A DNA stretch of 25,124 nt from Acidimicrobiaceae bacterium (GTDB lineage: Bacteria > Actinomycetota > Acidimicrobiia > Acidimicrobiales > Bog-793), in NCBI GenBank assembly GCA_025463965.1, contig JAODBN010000416.1, positions 1 to 25,124 on the forward strand, given 5' to 3'. Position numbers and translations under genes: made by a program. Each line of letters starts with the position of its first letter. The stretch's first letter is position 1. Below are positions 7,244 through 15,991 of the stretch, one piece after another. The notes beneath the pieces were generated by a model. It worked only from the letters and a program-made list of their open reading frames with translations. It was not told the origin of the DNA and did no database searches.

Positions 7244-8095
7244 CTAGATGACACCGGATGAGCCTCCGCCAGCTGCGGGCAACCACGCGAAGCCGAGATT
7301 CTCGACGAGGTAGCGGTGGTAGGGACCTTCCCCGGCGGCGACTGCTGCCATCATCCGCTCGGCGTCCTCCCCGATGGGCACGTGCAGCGGGCCCGTCTCG
7401 GTCGCTATCTCACTCACGATCCGGTCCGCGACGGTTCGGGAGTCGAGCGCCTCGGGGGACATGCGCGGGTAGGCGACGGCGATCGAAGCGCGCATCTCGT
7501 CGTAGGGATTGATGCCATCGCCGTCCCAGACGCTTGTCACGGAGTTCTCGTTGAAGGCCGATTGGACTAGCCCGGGTTCGATGGCGATGACCCGGATGCC
7601 GAAGTGAGCGACCTCAAGGTGGAGCGTCCAGGTCATCGCCTCGAGGGCGAACTTCGAGCTGCGGTAGGCACCGATGCCTGGAAAGGGCACGTGCGCTCCG
7701 AAGGAGGAGACGTTCACGATTACACCGCTACGCTTGGCGCGCATCGCGGGGAGCACACTCCGGCACAACCGCCACGGCGCGAAGACGTTCGTCTCGAACT
7801 GCGCCCGCAGGTCCTCGTCGCCGACCTCTTCCACGGCTCCTTCGACGCCATAGCCGGCGTTGTTGACGAGCAGGTCGAGTGGACCGATTTCATCCACGAG
7901 CCGACTTACCTGCGTGGGGTCGGTGAGGTCGAGGGCGACGACCTGTACTCCGCTCGGGAGCGCCGAGCGAGGGCTCATTTCGGAACGGGTGGTGGCCCAC
8001 ACCTCGGACCCCTCCTCCGCGAGCGCCTCGACGGTCGCAAGACCGATGCCGGTCGAGCATCCCGTGACGAGGGCACGCGCGCCGCGAAGTCTCAC
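7244..8095 (-). CDS. Short-chain dehydrogenase/reductase
   Basis: A classical SDR of 283 residues. The NAD(P) glycine motif is VTGCSTGIGLAT near the N-terminus, with NNAG in LLVNNAGYG, a catalytic Ser in NVSSFG and the Tyr/Lys pair in YRSSK. The C-terminal region after EPGLVQSAFNEN is longer than in minimal SDRs and resembles the oxidoreductase group that acts on hydroxy/keto substrates. The GTG start at 8095 is preceded by GGAGG at six bases, which rejects the longer frame reaching 8182. Its place in the block suggests oxidation or reduction of a pathway intermediate, perhaps linked to the FAH-type enzyme. The substrate is unknown. Confidence 0.86.
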   Translation of the reverse strand: MRLRGARALVTGCSTGIGLATVEALAEEGSEVWATTRSEMSPRSALPSGVQVVALDLTDPTQVSRLVDEIGPLDLLVNNAGYGVEGAVEEVGDEDLRAQFETNVFAPWRLCRSVLPAMRAKRSGVIVNVSSFGAHVPFPGIGAYRSSKFALEAMTWTLHLEVAHFGIRVIAIEPGLVQSAFNENSVTSVWDGDGINPYDEMRASIAVAYPRMSPEALDSRTVADRIVSEIATETGPLHVPIGEDAERMMAAVAAGEGPYHRYLVENLGFAWLPAAGGGSSGVI

Positions 8096-8182
8096 CGATC
8101 GCCTCCGCTCACTGCGTCCCACGGTCGCAGACCACGCTTCTCCGCACTTCGCTGTCGGGGGGTGCTCCCGCAGCTGCGGCAC

Positions 8183-8656
8183 TCATGCGAGGCCATCGAC
8201 GACCTCGGCGATGAGCTCGACCTCGACCGGCGCTCCGCGGGGGAGCTCAGCGACCCCGATGGCCGCGCGGGCATGCCGCCCGGCTTCACCGAAGATCTCG
8301 ATGAGAAGCTGCGATGCGCCGTCGACAACCGCCGGCTGGTCCTCGAAGCCGGGCGCCGACCGGACGTAGCCGGTGACCTTCACGATGCCGGAGACGTTGT
8401 CGAGCGAGCCGATGCGGCGTTGCAGCTGGGCGAGGCAGCTGAGCGTTGCCTGCCTGCACAAGTCCCTCGCCTGCTCGATGCTGACATCGTCGCCGACGCG
8501 CCCGGTCGCGATGTCGCCGTTATCGGCCAGCGCGATCTGCCCCGAGACAAAAGCGAGTCGGCCCGAGAGCCTGGCTCCGACGTACTCACCGGCCGGAGCC
8601 GGCGCGTCGGGGATCGATATCCCCGCCGCGCCGACCCGAGCCTCTGGCCCGCTCAT
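8183..8656 (-). CDS. RidA (YjgF/YER057c/UK114) family enamine/imine deaminase
   Basis: The 157-residue protein matches the longer YjgF-like_1 subgroup, with SGRLAFVSGQIALADNG, VGDDVSIEQARDLCRQATLS, SLDNVSGIVKVTGYV, and the C-terminal GRHARAAIGVAELPRGAPVE. The last segment keeps the Arg that binds the substrate carboxylate in RidA. RidA proteins form homotrimers that hydrolyse reactive 2-aminoacrylate or other imines released by PLP-dependent lyases. Here it sits in the same leftward block as a PLP fold-type II enzyme, which makes a dedicated clean-up or pathway role reasonable. The start is ATG 8656 without a strong ribosome binding site. The 85-base gap to the binding-protein gene and the 87-base gap to the next SDR show no clear terminator. 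Confidence 0.87.
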   Translation of the reverse strand: MSGPEARVGAAGISIPDAPAPAGEYVGARLSGRLAFVSGQIALADNGDIATGRVGDDVSIEQARDLCRQATLSCLAQLQRRIGSLDNVSGIVKVTGYVRSAPGFEDQPAVVDGASQLLIEIFGEAGRHARAAIGVAELPRGAPVEVELIAEVVDGLA

Positions 8657-8741
8657 CGGGCCACTGAAGCATCGGCAAACCGCTCACTGTGCCCGCTCAC
8701 GGCAATGGCGCGGTTGTCCGCGTGCGTGCTCACAATCGCTC

Positions 8742-9815
8742 CTAGATCGACGCGCAGTTAGACGGCAGCGAGGACGGCACGTACTGATTGTTCGTCAGTA
8801 CGTTGCTGAGGTTGACAGAGGAGGTGAGGAACTTCGCCTTTGTTAGGAAGTGCAGGTAGCTAGTCCAGATGGAAGGGTCCATGTAGCCCGTCGGCTTGTT
8901 CGCCACGAACGGCTTCGTCTCGAGGCCGACGATGTCCTTCCAACCCTGCAGAGCGAGCTGTTCGCTGCCCGCCGCGAGGTTCGTCTTGTAGTAAATGGCC
9001 GCCGCCTGCGCAGGGTTCGCCGCAGACCACTTCGTCGCGCACTCCATCACCGCCACGAACTTCTTCGCCGCCGCTGAGTGCTTCTTCAGCCAGCTTCCGT
9101 TGGCGTCGATGATGAACCAGTAGAAGTTAGGGATCCCGTTCGCCTGGTTGTAGACGAAGAACGTGGCCTTCTTGTGCTGGCGGATTTGGGAGTCCGTGAG
9201 CTCACCGCCGGCGGCGCCATCGATCGCGTTCGCCTTGCCCGCGAGCAGGATAGGAACGCCGTAGTTTCCTTCGCTCACCATCTGCACGTTCTTGATCCCG
9301 TAGTGGGTGGAGAAGGTCTTCCAGTTCAGCTGGGCCATCGGGAAGTCATAGATGGCCACCTTCTTGCCCGACAGCTGCTGGGGCGTCTTGACGCCCGGGT
9401 CGAAGGTCTCGATGCCCTCGACGTTGCGGTCCCAAATGGCGGCGAGGGCCTTTACGTCGAGGCCCTTCGACGCCGCGGTGAGGGTGTCGGGCGTGTAGCT
9501 GACAGTCACGTCCTCCTTGCCGACCCCGACCAGCTGGGCCGGCGCGGCATTCGTCGGAGGGAGGTTGTAGACGATGTTCAGGCCGGCATCCTTGAACCAG
9601 CCCTTGCTCATGGCCACATTCCAAGGGACCTGCGCCGGCCACGCCGGGGTGTAGTCCCCCATGAACGTCACCGTTGTCATCGCCACTGCTCGATGGCGAA
9701 GCCCTGAGCCCTGACCGGTGGATGCCGCGCTGGAAAGTCCTGCCGTTAGCGCCACTGCAGCCGGGATCGCGCCCAGTGCTACCCAGCGACGGTGAATAGG
9801 GCTCCGTGTACTCAT
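8742..9815 (-). CDS. ABC transporter substrate-binding protein, NMT1/THI5-like
   Basis: The 357-residue exported protein has a basic n-region (RSPIHRRW), a hydrophobic segment (VALGAIPAAVALTAGL) and a likely signal-peptidase site after Ala-Ala-Ser or nearby. There is no lipobox Cys, so it may be secreted or tethered another way. The mature part matches the NMT1/THI5/SsuA periplasmic-binding fold: PAWPAQVPWNVAMSKGWFKDAGL, TPQQLSGKKVAIYD, VPILLAGKANAIDG. This family binds pyrimidine precursors, sulfonates, nitrate, aromatic acids and related small solutes. ATG 9815 has GGAGGG five bases upstream. The cognate permease and ATPase lie 1.9 kb upstream, separated by an M24 hydrolase and an SDR, which ties transport to those enzymes. 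The ligand is unknown. Confidence 0.88.
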   Translation of the reverse strand: MSTRSPIHRRWVALGAIPAAVALTAGLSSAASTGQGSGLRHRAVAMTTVTFMGDYTPAWPAQVPWNVAMSKGWFKDAGLNIVYNLPPTNAAPAQLVGVGKEDVTVSYTPDTLTAASKGLDVKALAAIWDRNVEGIETFDPGVKTPQQLSGKKVAIYDFPMAQLNWKTFSTHYGIKNVQMVSEGNYGVPILLAGKANAIDGAAGGELTDSQIRQHKKATFFVYNQANGIPNFYWFIIDANGSWLKKHSAAAKKFVAVMECATKWSAANPAQAAAIYYKTNLAAGSEQLALQGWKDIVGLETKPFVANKPTGYMDPSIWTSYLHFLTKAKFLTSSVNLSNVLTNNQYVPSSLPSNCASI

Positions 9816-9880
9816 CTTGTCCCTCCTGATTGTCTGGTCTAAGTCGTTGATACGCTGAGGTGCCAGGCGATGTTCGGCAC

Positions 9881-10630
9881 TCAATATGAGGATGCAATCT
9901 TCGCCAGGGTCCCGCCGTCGGCGACGATGCTCTGGCCCGTGACGAAGCGCGCCTCTGTCGAGAGGAGAAACGCCACGATGTTGGCGATATCGGCGGGGTC
10001 TGCGACGAAACCGAGGGGGATCTCACCGGCAGCGAGGCGCTTGGCCTGCGCCAGCTCTCCTTCGGGGACCGACTGCCAGCAAAGCGGCGTGTCGGTCGTG
10101 CCGGGGACGACGCAGTTAACTCGGACCGAGGGCGCAAAGTCGAGGGCGAGAGCCCTGGTGAGCGCCTCGAGGCCGGCCTTCGCCGCCGCGTACACGCCGC
10201 AGCCGGGCAGAGCGGCACGACCGAGAACGGAGCCGAAGGTCACGATGCCTCCGTCACCGCTCGACCGGAGATGCGGAACGGTGGCTGCGCAGTAGGCGAG
10301 CGTTCCCTTCAGGCAGGTGTCGATGACGAGGTCCCAGTCGCTTGGATCCTGGTCCTCAAGGGGCCCGTCGCGCTCGATGCCGGCAGCCGCGACGAGGGCG
10401 TCGATCCTGCCGAAGGTCTCGATAGTCTCCGCGACGATCTCTTTGGCGAGGGCAGCGTCGCGAACGTCGGCGAGGAAGCCGCGATAGCCGCCCCCGCCGT
10501 GGTCGGCTTCCTGCACTCGACTGTCCACGTCGATCCCGACGACGGCCCAACCATCGGAAGCCAGCCGAGCGGCGGTGGCGCGACCGATTCCGCTCGCCGC
10601 GCCGGTCACCACCGCGACCCGCTCAGGCAT
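9881..10630 (-). CDS. Short-chain dehydrogenase/reductase
   Basis: A 249-residue classical SDR. The dinucleotide motif VTGAASGIGRAT begins at about residue 8, with GIDVD at the end of the second strand, a catalytic Ser in TFGSVLG and Tyr/Lys in YAAAKAG. The tail GQSIVADGGTL is the usual SDR C-terminus. The common NNAG is replaced by AAAG in LVAAAGIE, so the structural Asn is missing from that motif. ATG 10630 overlaps the stop of the upstream M24 hydrolase by 8 bases, implying coupled expression. It is distinct from the SDR at 7244-8095. The role is probably oxidation of an alcohol intermediate, but the substrate cannot be inferred. Confidence 0.88.
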   Translation of the reverse strand: MPERVAVVTGAASGIGRATAARLASDGWAVVGIDVDSRVQEADHGGGGYRGFLADVRDAALAKEIVAETIETFGRIDALVAAAGIERDGPLEDQDPSDWDLVIDTCLKGTLAYCAATVPHLRSSGDGGIVTFGSVLGRAALPGCGVYAAAKAGLEALTRALALDFAPSVRVNCVVPGTTDTPLCWQSVPEGELAQAKRLAAGEIPLGFVADPADIANIVAFLLSTEARFVTGQSIVADGGTLAKIASSY

Positions 10631-11687
10631 CTCGGGACCCAGTCACCTCGAGGGCCCGGGTGGCGTAGCTGAGCAAGTCCGGCTCGCCGTCGTCGGTGAC
10701 CAAGAAAAGCTCCTCCACACGCATGCCGAAGGAATCGCCGTAGATGCCCGGCTCAAGTGCAACGACGTCACCAGCGACGAGCACGTCGGTCGATCCCGGC
10801 ACGACCCATGGCGGCTCCTGCTGCTCCAGCCCGACGCCATGACCGGTGTGGTGGGGATAGTCCGCCGCAAGGCCGCGCTCCGAGAGCACGGCGCGACAGC
10901 ACCGGTCGACGGCCGCCGCCTCGACGCCGGGGCGGAGCAACCTCGCAGCCTCAGTGAGAGCGGCCCACAGTGCGTCCACGGCGGCGGCAGCCTCTGGATG
11001 GGGTCGGCCAGAACAGAACGTACGCGTCGCATCGGCGAAGTAGGCCCCGACCCGCGGGTACAGGTCGACGAAGACGAGGGCACCCTCCTCAGCCTTCGAG
11101 CCCGAGCAGCGGGCGTCTGGGTCTGCTCCAGCCGCTCCCACCCCGATGTTGTAGCCGCAGTCAATCGGTTCCTCAGCGTCTGCCACCATCGCCGCGCGCG
11201 CCGCGGCGAGCAGGCTGAAGTCGTCAACGCCCGGCGAGAGGACCTCGCGGGCGGCCTCAAGCCCGCGGTCCACGATCCGAGCGGCTCGCGTGATGGCTGC
11301 GAGCTCGGTCGCGTCCTTCTGCCGGCGGAGGCCAGCGAGCGCGGCCGAGAGGTCCGCGCTCGGCCGCCCGAGGAGCGAGTGTCGGGGAGAATCCGAGCCG
11401 ACGCTGAGGCCGGAAGACCCGACGCGCGCGAGACCCTCCCAGACGTTCTTTGAAGTGGCCTTGGTCTCGAGCAGGCGGTCGGGGAAGATCAGGAGCGCAT
11501 TGCCACCGTTGGTTCCAGAAGCGGTGAGATAGCGGTAGTTCGCCGGCTGCGCGATAACGCCCGCGCCGAGTCCTTCGTGGCTGAGCAGCCAGCGGATTTG
11601 GTCGAGTCGCCCGTGGACGACCTCGGGCAGAGACGAGATCGAGAGCTCTACGATGGCGCCCTCGCCTTGCTCGTCGAGCGAGGTCAT
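10623..11687 (-). CDS. M24-family (creatinase/Xaa-Pro aminopeptidase fold) hydrolase
   Basis: The 354-residue protein has a short creatinase N-terminal domain (DQIRWLLSHEGLGAGVIAQPANYRYLTA) and a pita-bread catalytic domain. All five expected metal ligands are visible: Asp in VFVDLYPRVG, Asp in FADATRTF, His in HHTGHGVGLEQQ, Glu in ALEPGIY and Glu in MRVEELFLV. The family includes proline peptidases, creatinase and ectoine hydrolase. Position between the ABC permease and the SDR/binding-protein genes argues for cleaving the imported solute rather than general peptide turnover, but that is inference. ATG 11687 is taken as the start. AGGAG lies only two bases before it, and the longer frame to 11894 runs through the permease gene, so it was rejected. 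Confidence 0.86.
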   Translation of the reverse strand: MTSLDEQGEGAIVELSISSLPEVVHGRLDQIRWLLSHEGLGAGVIAQPANYRYLTASGTNGGNALLIFPDRLLETKATSKNVWEGLARVGSSGLSVGSDSPRHSLLGRPSADLSAALAGLRRQKDATELAAITRAARIVDRGLEAAREVLSPGVDDFSLLAAARAAMVADAEEPIDCGYNIGVGAAGADPDARCSGSKAEEGALVFVDLYPRVGAYFADATRTFCSGRPHPEAAAAVDALWAALTEAARLLRPGVEAAAVDRCCRAVLSERGLAADYPHHTGHGVGLEQQEPPWVVPGSTDVLVAGDVVALEPGIYGDSFGMRVEELFLVTDDGEPDLLSYATRALEVTGSRDA

Positions 11688-11713
11688 GGCTCCTGCCGGG
11701 CAACGGTCACTGG

Positions 11714-12520
11714 TCAGCTCTTGGTCGACTTGGCTTGCCAAGGGAACAGCAAGTCGCCGACGACCCGAACGAGGGTGAACAAGACGATGCCGACGACGGC
11801 GACGGTGACGATTGCGGCGAACACGACTTGGGTGTTGCTGAGGGAAGCCGCCGAAAGCATGAGCGCGCCGAGGCCCTTCTGCGCGCCCACCCACTCTGCG
11901 ATTACCGCACCGATGACGCTGAAAGTCACCCCGATCTGCATGCCGGCGAGGACGAAGGGAACCGACGTCGGCAGCCGGACCATCCAGAACACTCGGACCT
12001 CGCTTGCGCCGTAGCTACGGATGAGGTGTACCGCCCCTTCGTCCGCCGAACGGAGGCCCTCCACTTGGTTGACGCAGATCGGGAAGAAGACGATGAGGGC
12101 CGCGATGAGCACCTTCGGCGTGATGCCGAAACCGAACCAGATAATGAGCAGCGGGGCGATGGCGAAGATCGGTATGACCTGGGAGGCGATGACGAGCGGG
12201 AACAGCGCGCGTTCGAGCACCTTCGAGTAGGTGATGAGGACGCCGAGCACGATGCCAGCGAGGGCGCCGATGACGAAGCCGAGCACGATCTCCTCGCCCG
12301 TGACCAGAAGGTTGGTGGCGAGCAGGTCCTTGTTCGTTGCGAGCGAGCGCATGACCTCCCAGGGTGAGGGCAAGATGACCTCGTTCACGTGTTTGACGCT
12401 CACGTAGAGTTGCCACCCGCCGAAGAGGACAAGGAGCAGCGCCACGGAGGGCAACGCGCTCGCCAGGCGAGCGCCACCCCGTCGCGAGCGCTTCCGCAGC
12501 AGCCGCCGTGAGGGGTCCAT
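11714..12520 (-). CDS. ABC transporter permease, SsuC/TauC-like
   Basis: This 268-residue integral membrane protein shows about six hydrophobic segments, starting with ALPSVALLLVLFGGWQLYV and ending with VVFAAIVTVAVVGIVLFTLV. The EAA-type cytoplasmic loop that docks the ATPase is at about residues 165-185 (HLIRSYGASEVRVFWMVRLP). NEVILPSPWEVM after the first segment is characteristic of the nitrate/sulfonate/taurine permease group. The N-terminus is basic (RRLLRKRSRRGG), fitting an inside orientation. ATG 12520 starts two bases after the ATPase stop. Together with the ATPase and the NMT1-like binding protein it forms one import system. Confidence 0.92.
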   Translation of the reverse strand: MDPSRRLLRKRSRRGGARLASALPSVALLLVLFGGWQLYVSVKHVNEVILPSPWEVMRSLATNKDLLATNLLVTGEEIVLGFVIGALAGIVLGVLITYSKVLERALFPLVIASQVIPIFAIAPLLIIWFGFGITPKVLIAALIVFFPICVNQVEGLRSADEGAVHLIRSYGASEVRVFWMVRLPTSVPFVLAGMQIGVTFSVIGAVIAEWVGAQKGLGALMLSAASLSNTQVVFAAIVTVAVVGIVLFTLVRVVGDLLFPWQAKSTKS

Positions 12521-12522
12521 CG

Positions 12523-13482
12523 CTAACGAACCCCCTCGTTGAAGGCCTTCACGCTCTCGCCGTGGATGTCGCGCAGCAACGTGCTGCGGATCTCGAAGTA
12601 CTCCTCGCTCGTGCGGATGTCTGCGGTGCGCGGTCGCGGCAGGTCGACGCGAACGTCGTTGATGATCCGTCCCGGACGCGCGCTCATTACGTAGACCCGG
12701 TCGGAGAGGAACACCGCCTCATCGATGTCATGGGTGATGAAGAGCACCGTCTTGCGCTCTTCGGTCCAGATCTGTAGGAGCCATTCCTGCATGATCAGTC
12801 GGGTCTGCGCATCGAGCGCCCCGAGAGGCTCATCGAGAAGGAGAACGTCCCGGGGGAAGAGCATCGTCCGGATGAACGCGGCACGTTGTCGCATGCCGCC
12901 TGACATTTGCTGAGGATAGACGTCGGCAAACTGGCTGAGACCGAAGCGGTCGAGCAGTTCGCGCGCCTGGGCACGGGCGGCGTTTTTCGGCCGACCTATC
13001 GCCTCGAGCCCTACGATGACGTTGTCGATCACCTTGCGCCACGGGAGGAGGAGGTCGCGCTGCAGCATGTATGAGACGTGGCCGGTGAGCCCGGTCACGT
13101 CCCGCCCGTCGATGCAGACGGATCCCGTCGATGCCGGCAGCAGCCCCGCGACGATGTTGAAAAGCGTTGACTTGCCACATCCACTCGGACCGAGGAACGT
13201 CACGAACTCGCCGCTCTTGGTGACGATCGACGTTTTCTCGAGCGCCACGATGGTTCCTGAGGGCCCCGTGAAGCTCCGGCTGACGCCGTCGATCACCACG
13301 GCGCGTTCCGGGCTCGGGCCGGGATGGTCGGACCCGAAAGCGGGAACCTGCTGGGGAGGGCGTCGTCGTAGATTGTCGAGAAGCCGCCGCCCGGGCTGAG
13401 TCGGGCGCTCGGGCGCCTGGAGCCTCCCGGGCTCGCCTGGACGGTGCTCTCCGCGTGCGGCTCCCCGGTCCGGCTCGCTCAC
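12523..13482 (-). CDS. ABC transporter ATP-binding protein, SsuB/TauB-like
   Basis: The 319-residue ATPase has Walker A GPSGCGKST, Q-loop MLQRDLLLPW, signature MSGGMRQRAAF, Walker B DVLLLDEPLGAL and H-loop THDIDEA, all intact. It energises import with the adjacent permease. GTG 13482 is strongly supported: AAGGAG lies five bases upstream and the GTGA overlaps the amidohydrolase stop. This start gives a Pro/Arg-rich extension of about 60 residues before the ATPase fold begins at ERAVVIDGVSRSF, which is unusual for the family. An internal GTG pair near 13299 would give a normal N-terminus but lacks an equally good ribosome binding site. Confidence 0.92.
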   Translation of the reverse strand: MSEPDRGAARGEHRPGEPGRLQAPERPTQPGRRLLDNLRRRPPQQVPAFGSDHPGPSPERAVVIDGVSRSFTGPSGTIVALEKTSIVTKSGEFVTFLGPSGCGKSTLFNIVAGLLPASTGSVCIDGRDVTGLTGHVSYMLQRDLLLPWRKVIDNVIVGLEAIGRPKNAARAQARELLDRFGLSQFADVYPQQMSGGMRQRAAFIRTMLFPRDVLLLDEPLGALDAQTRLIMQEWLLQIWTEERKTVLFITHDIDEAVFLSDRVYVMSARPGRIINDVRVDLPRPRTADIRTSEEYFEIRSTLLRDIHGESVKAFNEGVR

Positions 13483-14759
13483 ACCCGCTCCTTCCCGTGG
13501 GCGACTACGCCGTCTCTGAGCACGAGCCACGGACATGCGACCGACCGGACGTCGGCGAGTGCGTCACCATCGACGACGAGCACGTCGGCCACCATGTCCG
13601 GCTGCAGCCGGCCGACCGAATCCTCGAGCCCCAGCATCAGGGCAGGCGAGGAGGTCGCCGCGTCGAGCGCTTGCGCAGGTGACATCCCGAGTTGCACCAT
13701 CGTCGCGAGCTCCTGGCCCAAGCTCTGTGTGCCCAGTGGAAGGTAGGCAGGGCCGGCGTCGGTCGATGCCACGATCCGCACGCCACCCGCGAGGGCTCGC
13801 TGGAAGGAGTCCTGCTGCCGCTCGAAGATGGCCTTGGCCTTCTCCCTGACATAGCGCGGGATCCCGTCGTCGTCGGAGCTCTCGGCCTCGACGACCGAGC
13901 AGGCGAGGGTGGGGCTTAGCCAGATGCCCTTCTCAGCCATCTCGGCGACGGTCTCCTCTTGCAGCTCGATGCCGTGCTCGATGGAGTCGACAGCCGCGGC
14001 GACCGCCATCTGGGCGCCGGTCGCATTCGAAGTGTGGGCGCAGACGCGTCGTCCGCGCCGATGCGCCTCCTCGACGGCGGCGGTGATCTCCTCGCTCGTC
14101 ATCTGCACGTCGGATGGCAGTTCCCCCGGCGTTGCGGTTCCTCCTGTCGCCATGAGCTTGATCCAGTCGGCGCCCGCCCGAATCTCCACTCGAGCCGCTC
14201 GGCGGAAGCCGTCCGCACCGTCTGCTTCGACGCCGAGATCGACTCCATGACCGCCGCTCGTTGAGAGCGAGCGCCCGGACAGGACGAGGCGGGGCGCCTC
14301 GCCGAGTCGGGTGTCGAGCGAGTCCCGCAACGCAAAGACGCCGTGATGGGGGAAGCCGCAATCGCGAATGGTGGTGATGCCCGTCGCGACAACCTGCTTG
14401 AGGCCCCGGGCGAGGCGCAAGACGTCGGCTCCGAGGCGGTAGGGGTCTCCGGGAACCTCGTACCCGCCTCGCGTCAGACCGACCACGTGGACGTGTGAAT
14501 CGATCAGTCCCGGAAGGACCGTGCGCTGCCCGGCATCTACGAAGCGTGTGCCGTCGTCGAAGGGAGGCGGGACTCCGCTCTCAACGCGCGCGATCAAGTT
14601 GGATCTCACGAGGATCCAGCCCTGCGACTGTCCTTCTGCCGAGCCTCGAAAGATCCGGCCGGTGATAACGAGGTCTCCCCGCATCACCCGGGCCACCCTT
14701 GGGTTGACGGCAGGAGGCGCAGATGAGCCCGATCGCTCGGGGAAGCGCTCAACGGCCAC
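13479..14759 (-). CDS. Amidohydrolase-superfamily metal-dependent hydrolase
   Basis: The 426-residue protein (401 if the inner start is used) has a TIM-barrel amidohydrolase core flanked by a small beta domain. The metal site is visible: HVH in LIDSHVHVVG, Lys in DWIKLMATGG as a probable carboxylated bridge, His in VCAHTSNATG, His in SIEHGIEL and Asp in VASTDAGP. This pattern fits the imidazolonepropionase/prolidase-like group that cleaves cyclic amides or acyl-amino-acid bonds. GTG 14759 overlaps the PLP-enzyme stop by 11 bases and has GGGGGAGG three bases upstream. The alternative ATG at 14684 begins right at the conserved RGDLVITG, so the first 25 residues are in doubt. It overlaps the ABC ATPase by 4 bases, linking hydrolysis to import. 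Confidence 0.87.
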   Translation of the reverse strand: MAVERFPERSGSSAPPAVNPRVARVMRGDLVITGRIFRGSAEGQSQGWILVRSNLIARVESGVPPPFDDGTRFVDAGQRTVLPGLIDSHVHVVGLTRGGYEVPGDPYRLGADVLRLARGLKQVVATGITTIRDCGFPHHGVFALRDSLDTRLGEAPRLVLSGRSLSTSGGHGVDLGVEADGADGFRRAARVEIRAGADWIKLMATGGTATPGELPSDVQMTSEEITAAVEEAHRRGRRVCAHTSNATGAQMAVAAAVDSIEHGIELQEETVAEMAEKGIWLSPTLACSVVEAESSDDDGIPRYVREKAKAIFERQQDSFQRALAGGVRIVASTDAGPAYLPLGTQSLGQELATMVQLGMSPAQALDAATSSPALMLGLEDSVGRLQPDMVADVLVVDGDALADVRSVACPWLVLRDGVVAHGKERV

Positions 14760-15963
14760 CGACCTCCCCCGCGACGAGAAGCGCTTGGGCTGTGTCGAGC
14801 ACCGGCGGCCTCCCGAGCGCGACCTCGAGGTGCTCCGCCCAGTTCAGCCCCGAACTGGTGAGGACGCACACGACCTCGGCGTCGTCGGCGAGAGGATGAG
14901 TCCGTCGCGCCTGCTCAAGGCCGGCAACCGCGAGCGCGGAGGCTGGCTCGACGCAGATCCCGGCGGCGCCGAGCGTCCGGATCGCGGAGATGAGCTCCTC
15001 TTCGGCGACCTCGATCACCTTGCCGTCGCTTCGCAGGGCGTGCGTGGCGTGCCATCCGGACCGGGCGTCGCGAGCGCTCAAGGCAAGCGAAACAGGGTCT
15101 TCGACAGTCAGTGACGACTCGCTGTGTTCTCGTTCCGTGAGGGCGAGAGGCGCGGCACCGACCGGCTGGCAGGCGAGAATGAGCGGCATCTGCTGGTCGA
15201 GCCGCTCGTGGAGCTCGCGAAAGCCCTTCCAGATCCCGTAGTAGGTGTCCCCGCTCGCGACAGGGAGCGCCACGACGTCGGGAGCATGACCTAGCGCCGT
15301 CACAATCTCGTAGGCGATCTGCTTGTATCCCTCGCAGCCGAACGGATTCCCCCGACCGACGAGCGCGGGGTCGGCACTCGTGCTTGGGTACCAGCCGCTG
15401 TCAGTCAGGTGAGTGATGATCTCGCGCACCGCTCCGGGGACGACGGCGATCCGCGCCCCGTAGCAGTGGAGCTGCGTGCGCACGGCCGAGGTGGCCTCGG
15501 GGTCTAGGCACACGAGCGCCCGCATTCCGGCGGCCGCAGCAAACGCGGCGCAGGAGAGGCCGTGGTTGCCCGTCGACGACGTAACGACGCGCGTGTAACC
15601 GAGGAGGCTGGCGATCGACTCAGACACGGCGTGGAAGCGGTCCTTGTGGCTTCCGGTCGGATTCTGACCTTCGACCTTGGCCCAGGTACGTGGGCCCACC
15701 TGGGGGAGTGGAACGAGCGGGGTCGAACCCTGTCCGAGATCGATGAGCGGGTCGGAGAGCGGGAGAAGGGCGGCGCCTAGGCGGCGGATGTTGTCGTCGA
15801 GGCCATCGGCGCCAAAAGGAAGCGAGACCTTGCCGTAGGAGACGACGAGTGGGCCGCCGCAGGAGCGGCATCCGTGCCACTCCGGCGCCAGGTCCGAACG
15901 CGCTCCACAGCGCAGGCATTCCAGCTCGGCGGTGGGGTTCCACGTAGGAGCGAGGCTCGGCAT
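14749..15963 (-). CDS. Threonine-synthase-like PLP-dependent enzyme (fold type II)
   Basis: The 404-residue protein begins with a CxxC...CxxC ribbon (CLRCG and CRSCGG, about residues 16-37). A fold-type II PLP core follows: the Schiff-base Lys in NPTGSHKDRF, the ring-binding loop SSTGNHG, and a C-terminal SSGLN phosphate-type segment. Threonine synthase is the closest named family. Relatives include threonine dehydratase and diaminopropionate ammonia-lyase, and the company of ABC importer, hydrolases and RidA makes an eliminating or beta-replacing catabolic role at least as likely as threonine synthesis. No hom or thrB gene is present nearby. ATG 15963 has AAGGTG just upstream. It is the first gene of the leftward block and faces the M24/EamA genes across a 105-base divergent region. 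Confidence 0.85.
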   Translation of the reverse strand: MPSLAPTWNPTAELECLRCGARSDLAPEWHGCRSCGGPLVVSYGKVSLPFGADGLDDNIRRLGAALLPLSDPLIDLGQGSTPLVPLPQVGPRTWAKVEGQNPTGSHKDRFHAVSESIASLLGYTRVVTSSTGNHGLSCAAFAAAAGMRALVCLDPEATSAVRTQLHCYGARIAVVPGAVREIITHLTDSGWYPSTSADPALVGRGNPFGCEGYKQIAYEIVTALGHAPDVVALPVASGDTYYGIWKGFRELHERLDQQMPLILACQPVGAAPLALTEREHSESSLTVEDPVSLALSARDARSGWHATHALRSDGKVIEVAEEELISAIRTLGAAGICVEPASALAVAGLEQARRTHPLADDAEVVCVLTSSGLNWAEHLEVALGRPPVLDTAQALLVAGEVGGR

Positions 15964-15991
15964 TGGCACCTTTCGAGGTGGTCGTCGCTGA

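Noticed and set aside
8680..8700. Direct repeat CCGCTCAC twice, 13 bases apart, upstream of the RidA gene
   Set aside because: Only two short copies and no matching promoter elements. Not enough to call a regulator site or a repeat family.
14749..15963. Calling the PLP enzyme thrC (true threonine synthase)
   Set aside because: The fold and Lys/Gly motifs fit, but no homoserine pathway genes are nearby and the catabolic context allows other beta-elimination or replacement reactions. No gene symbol was given.
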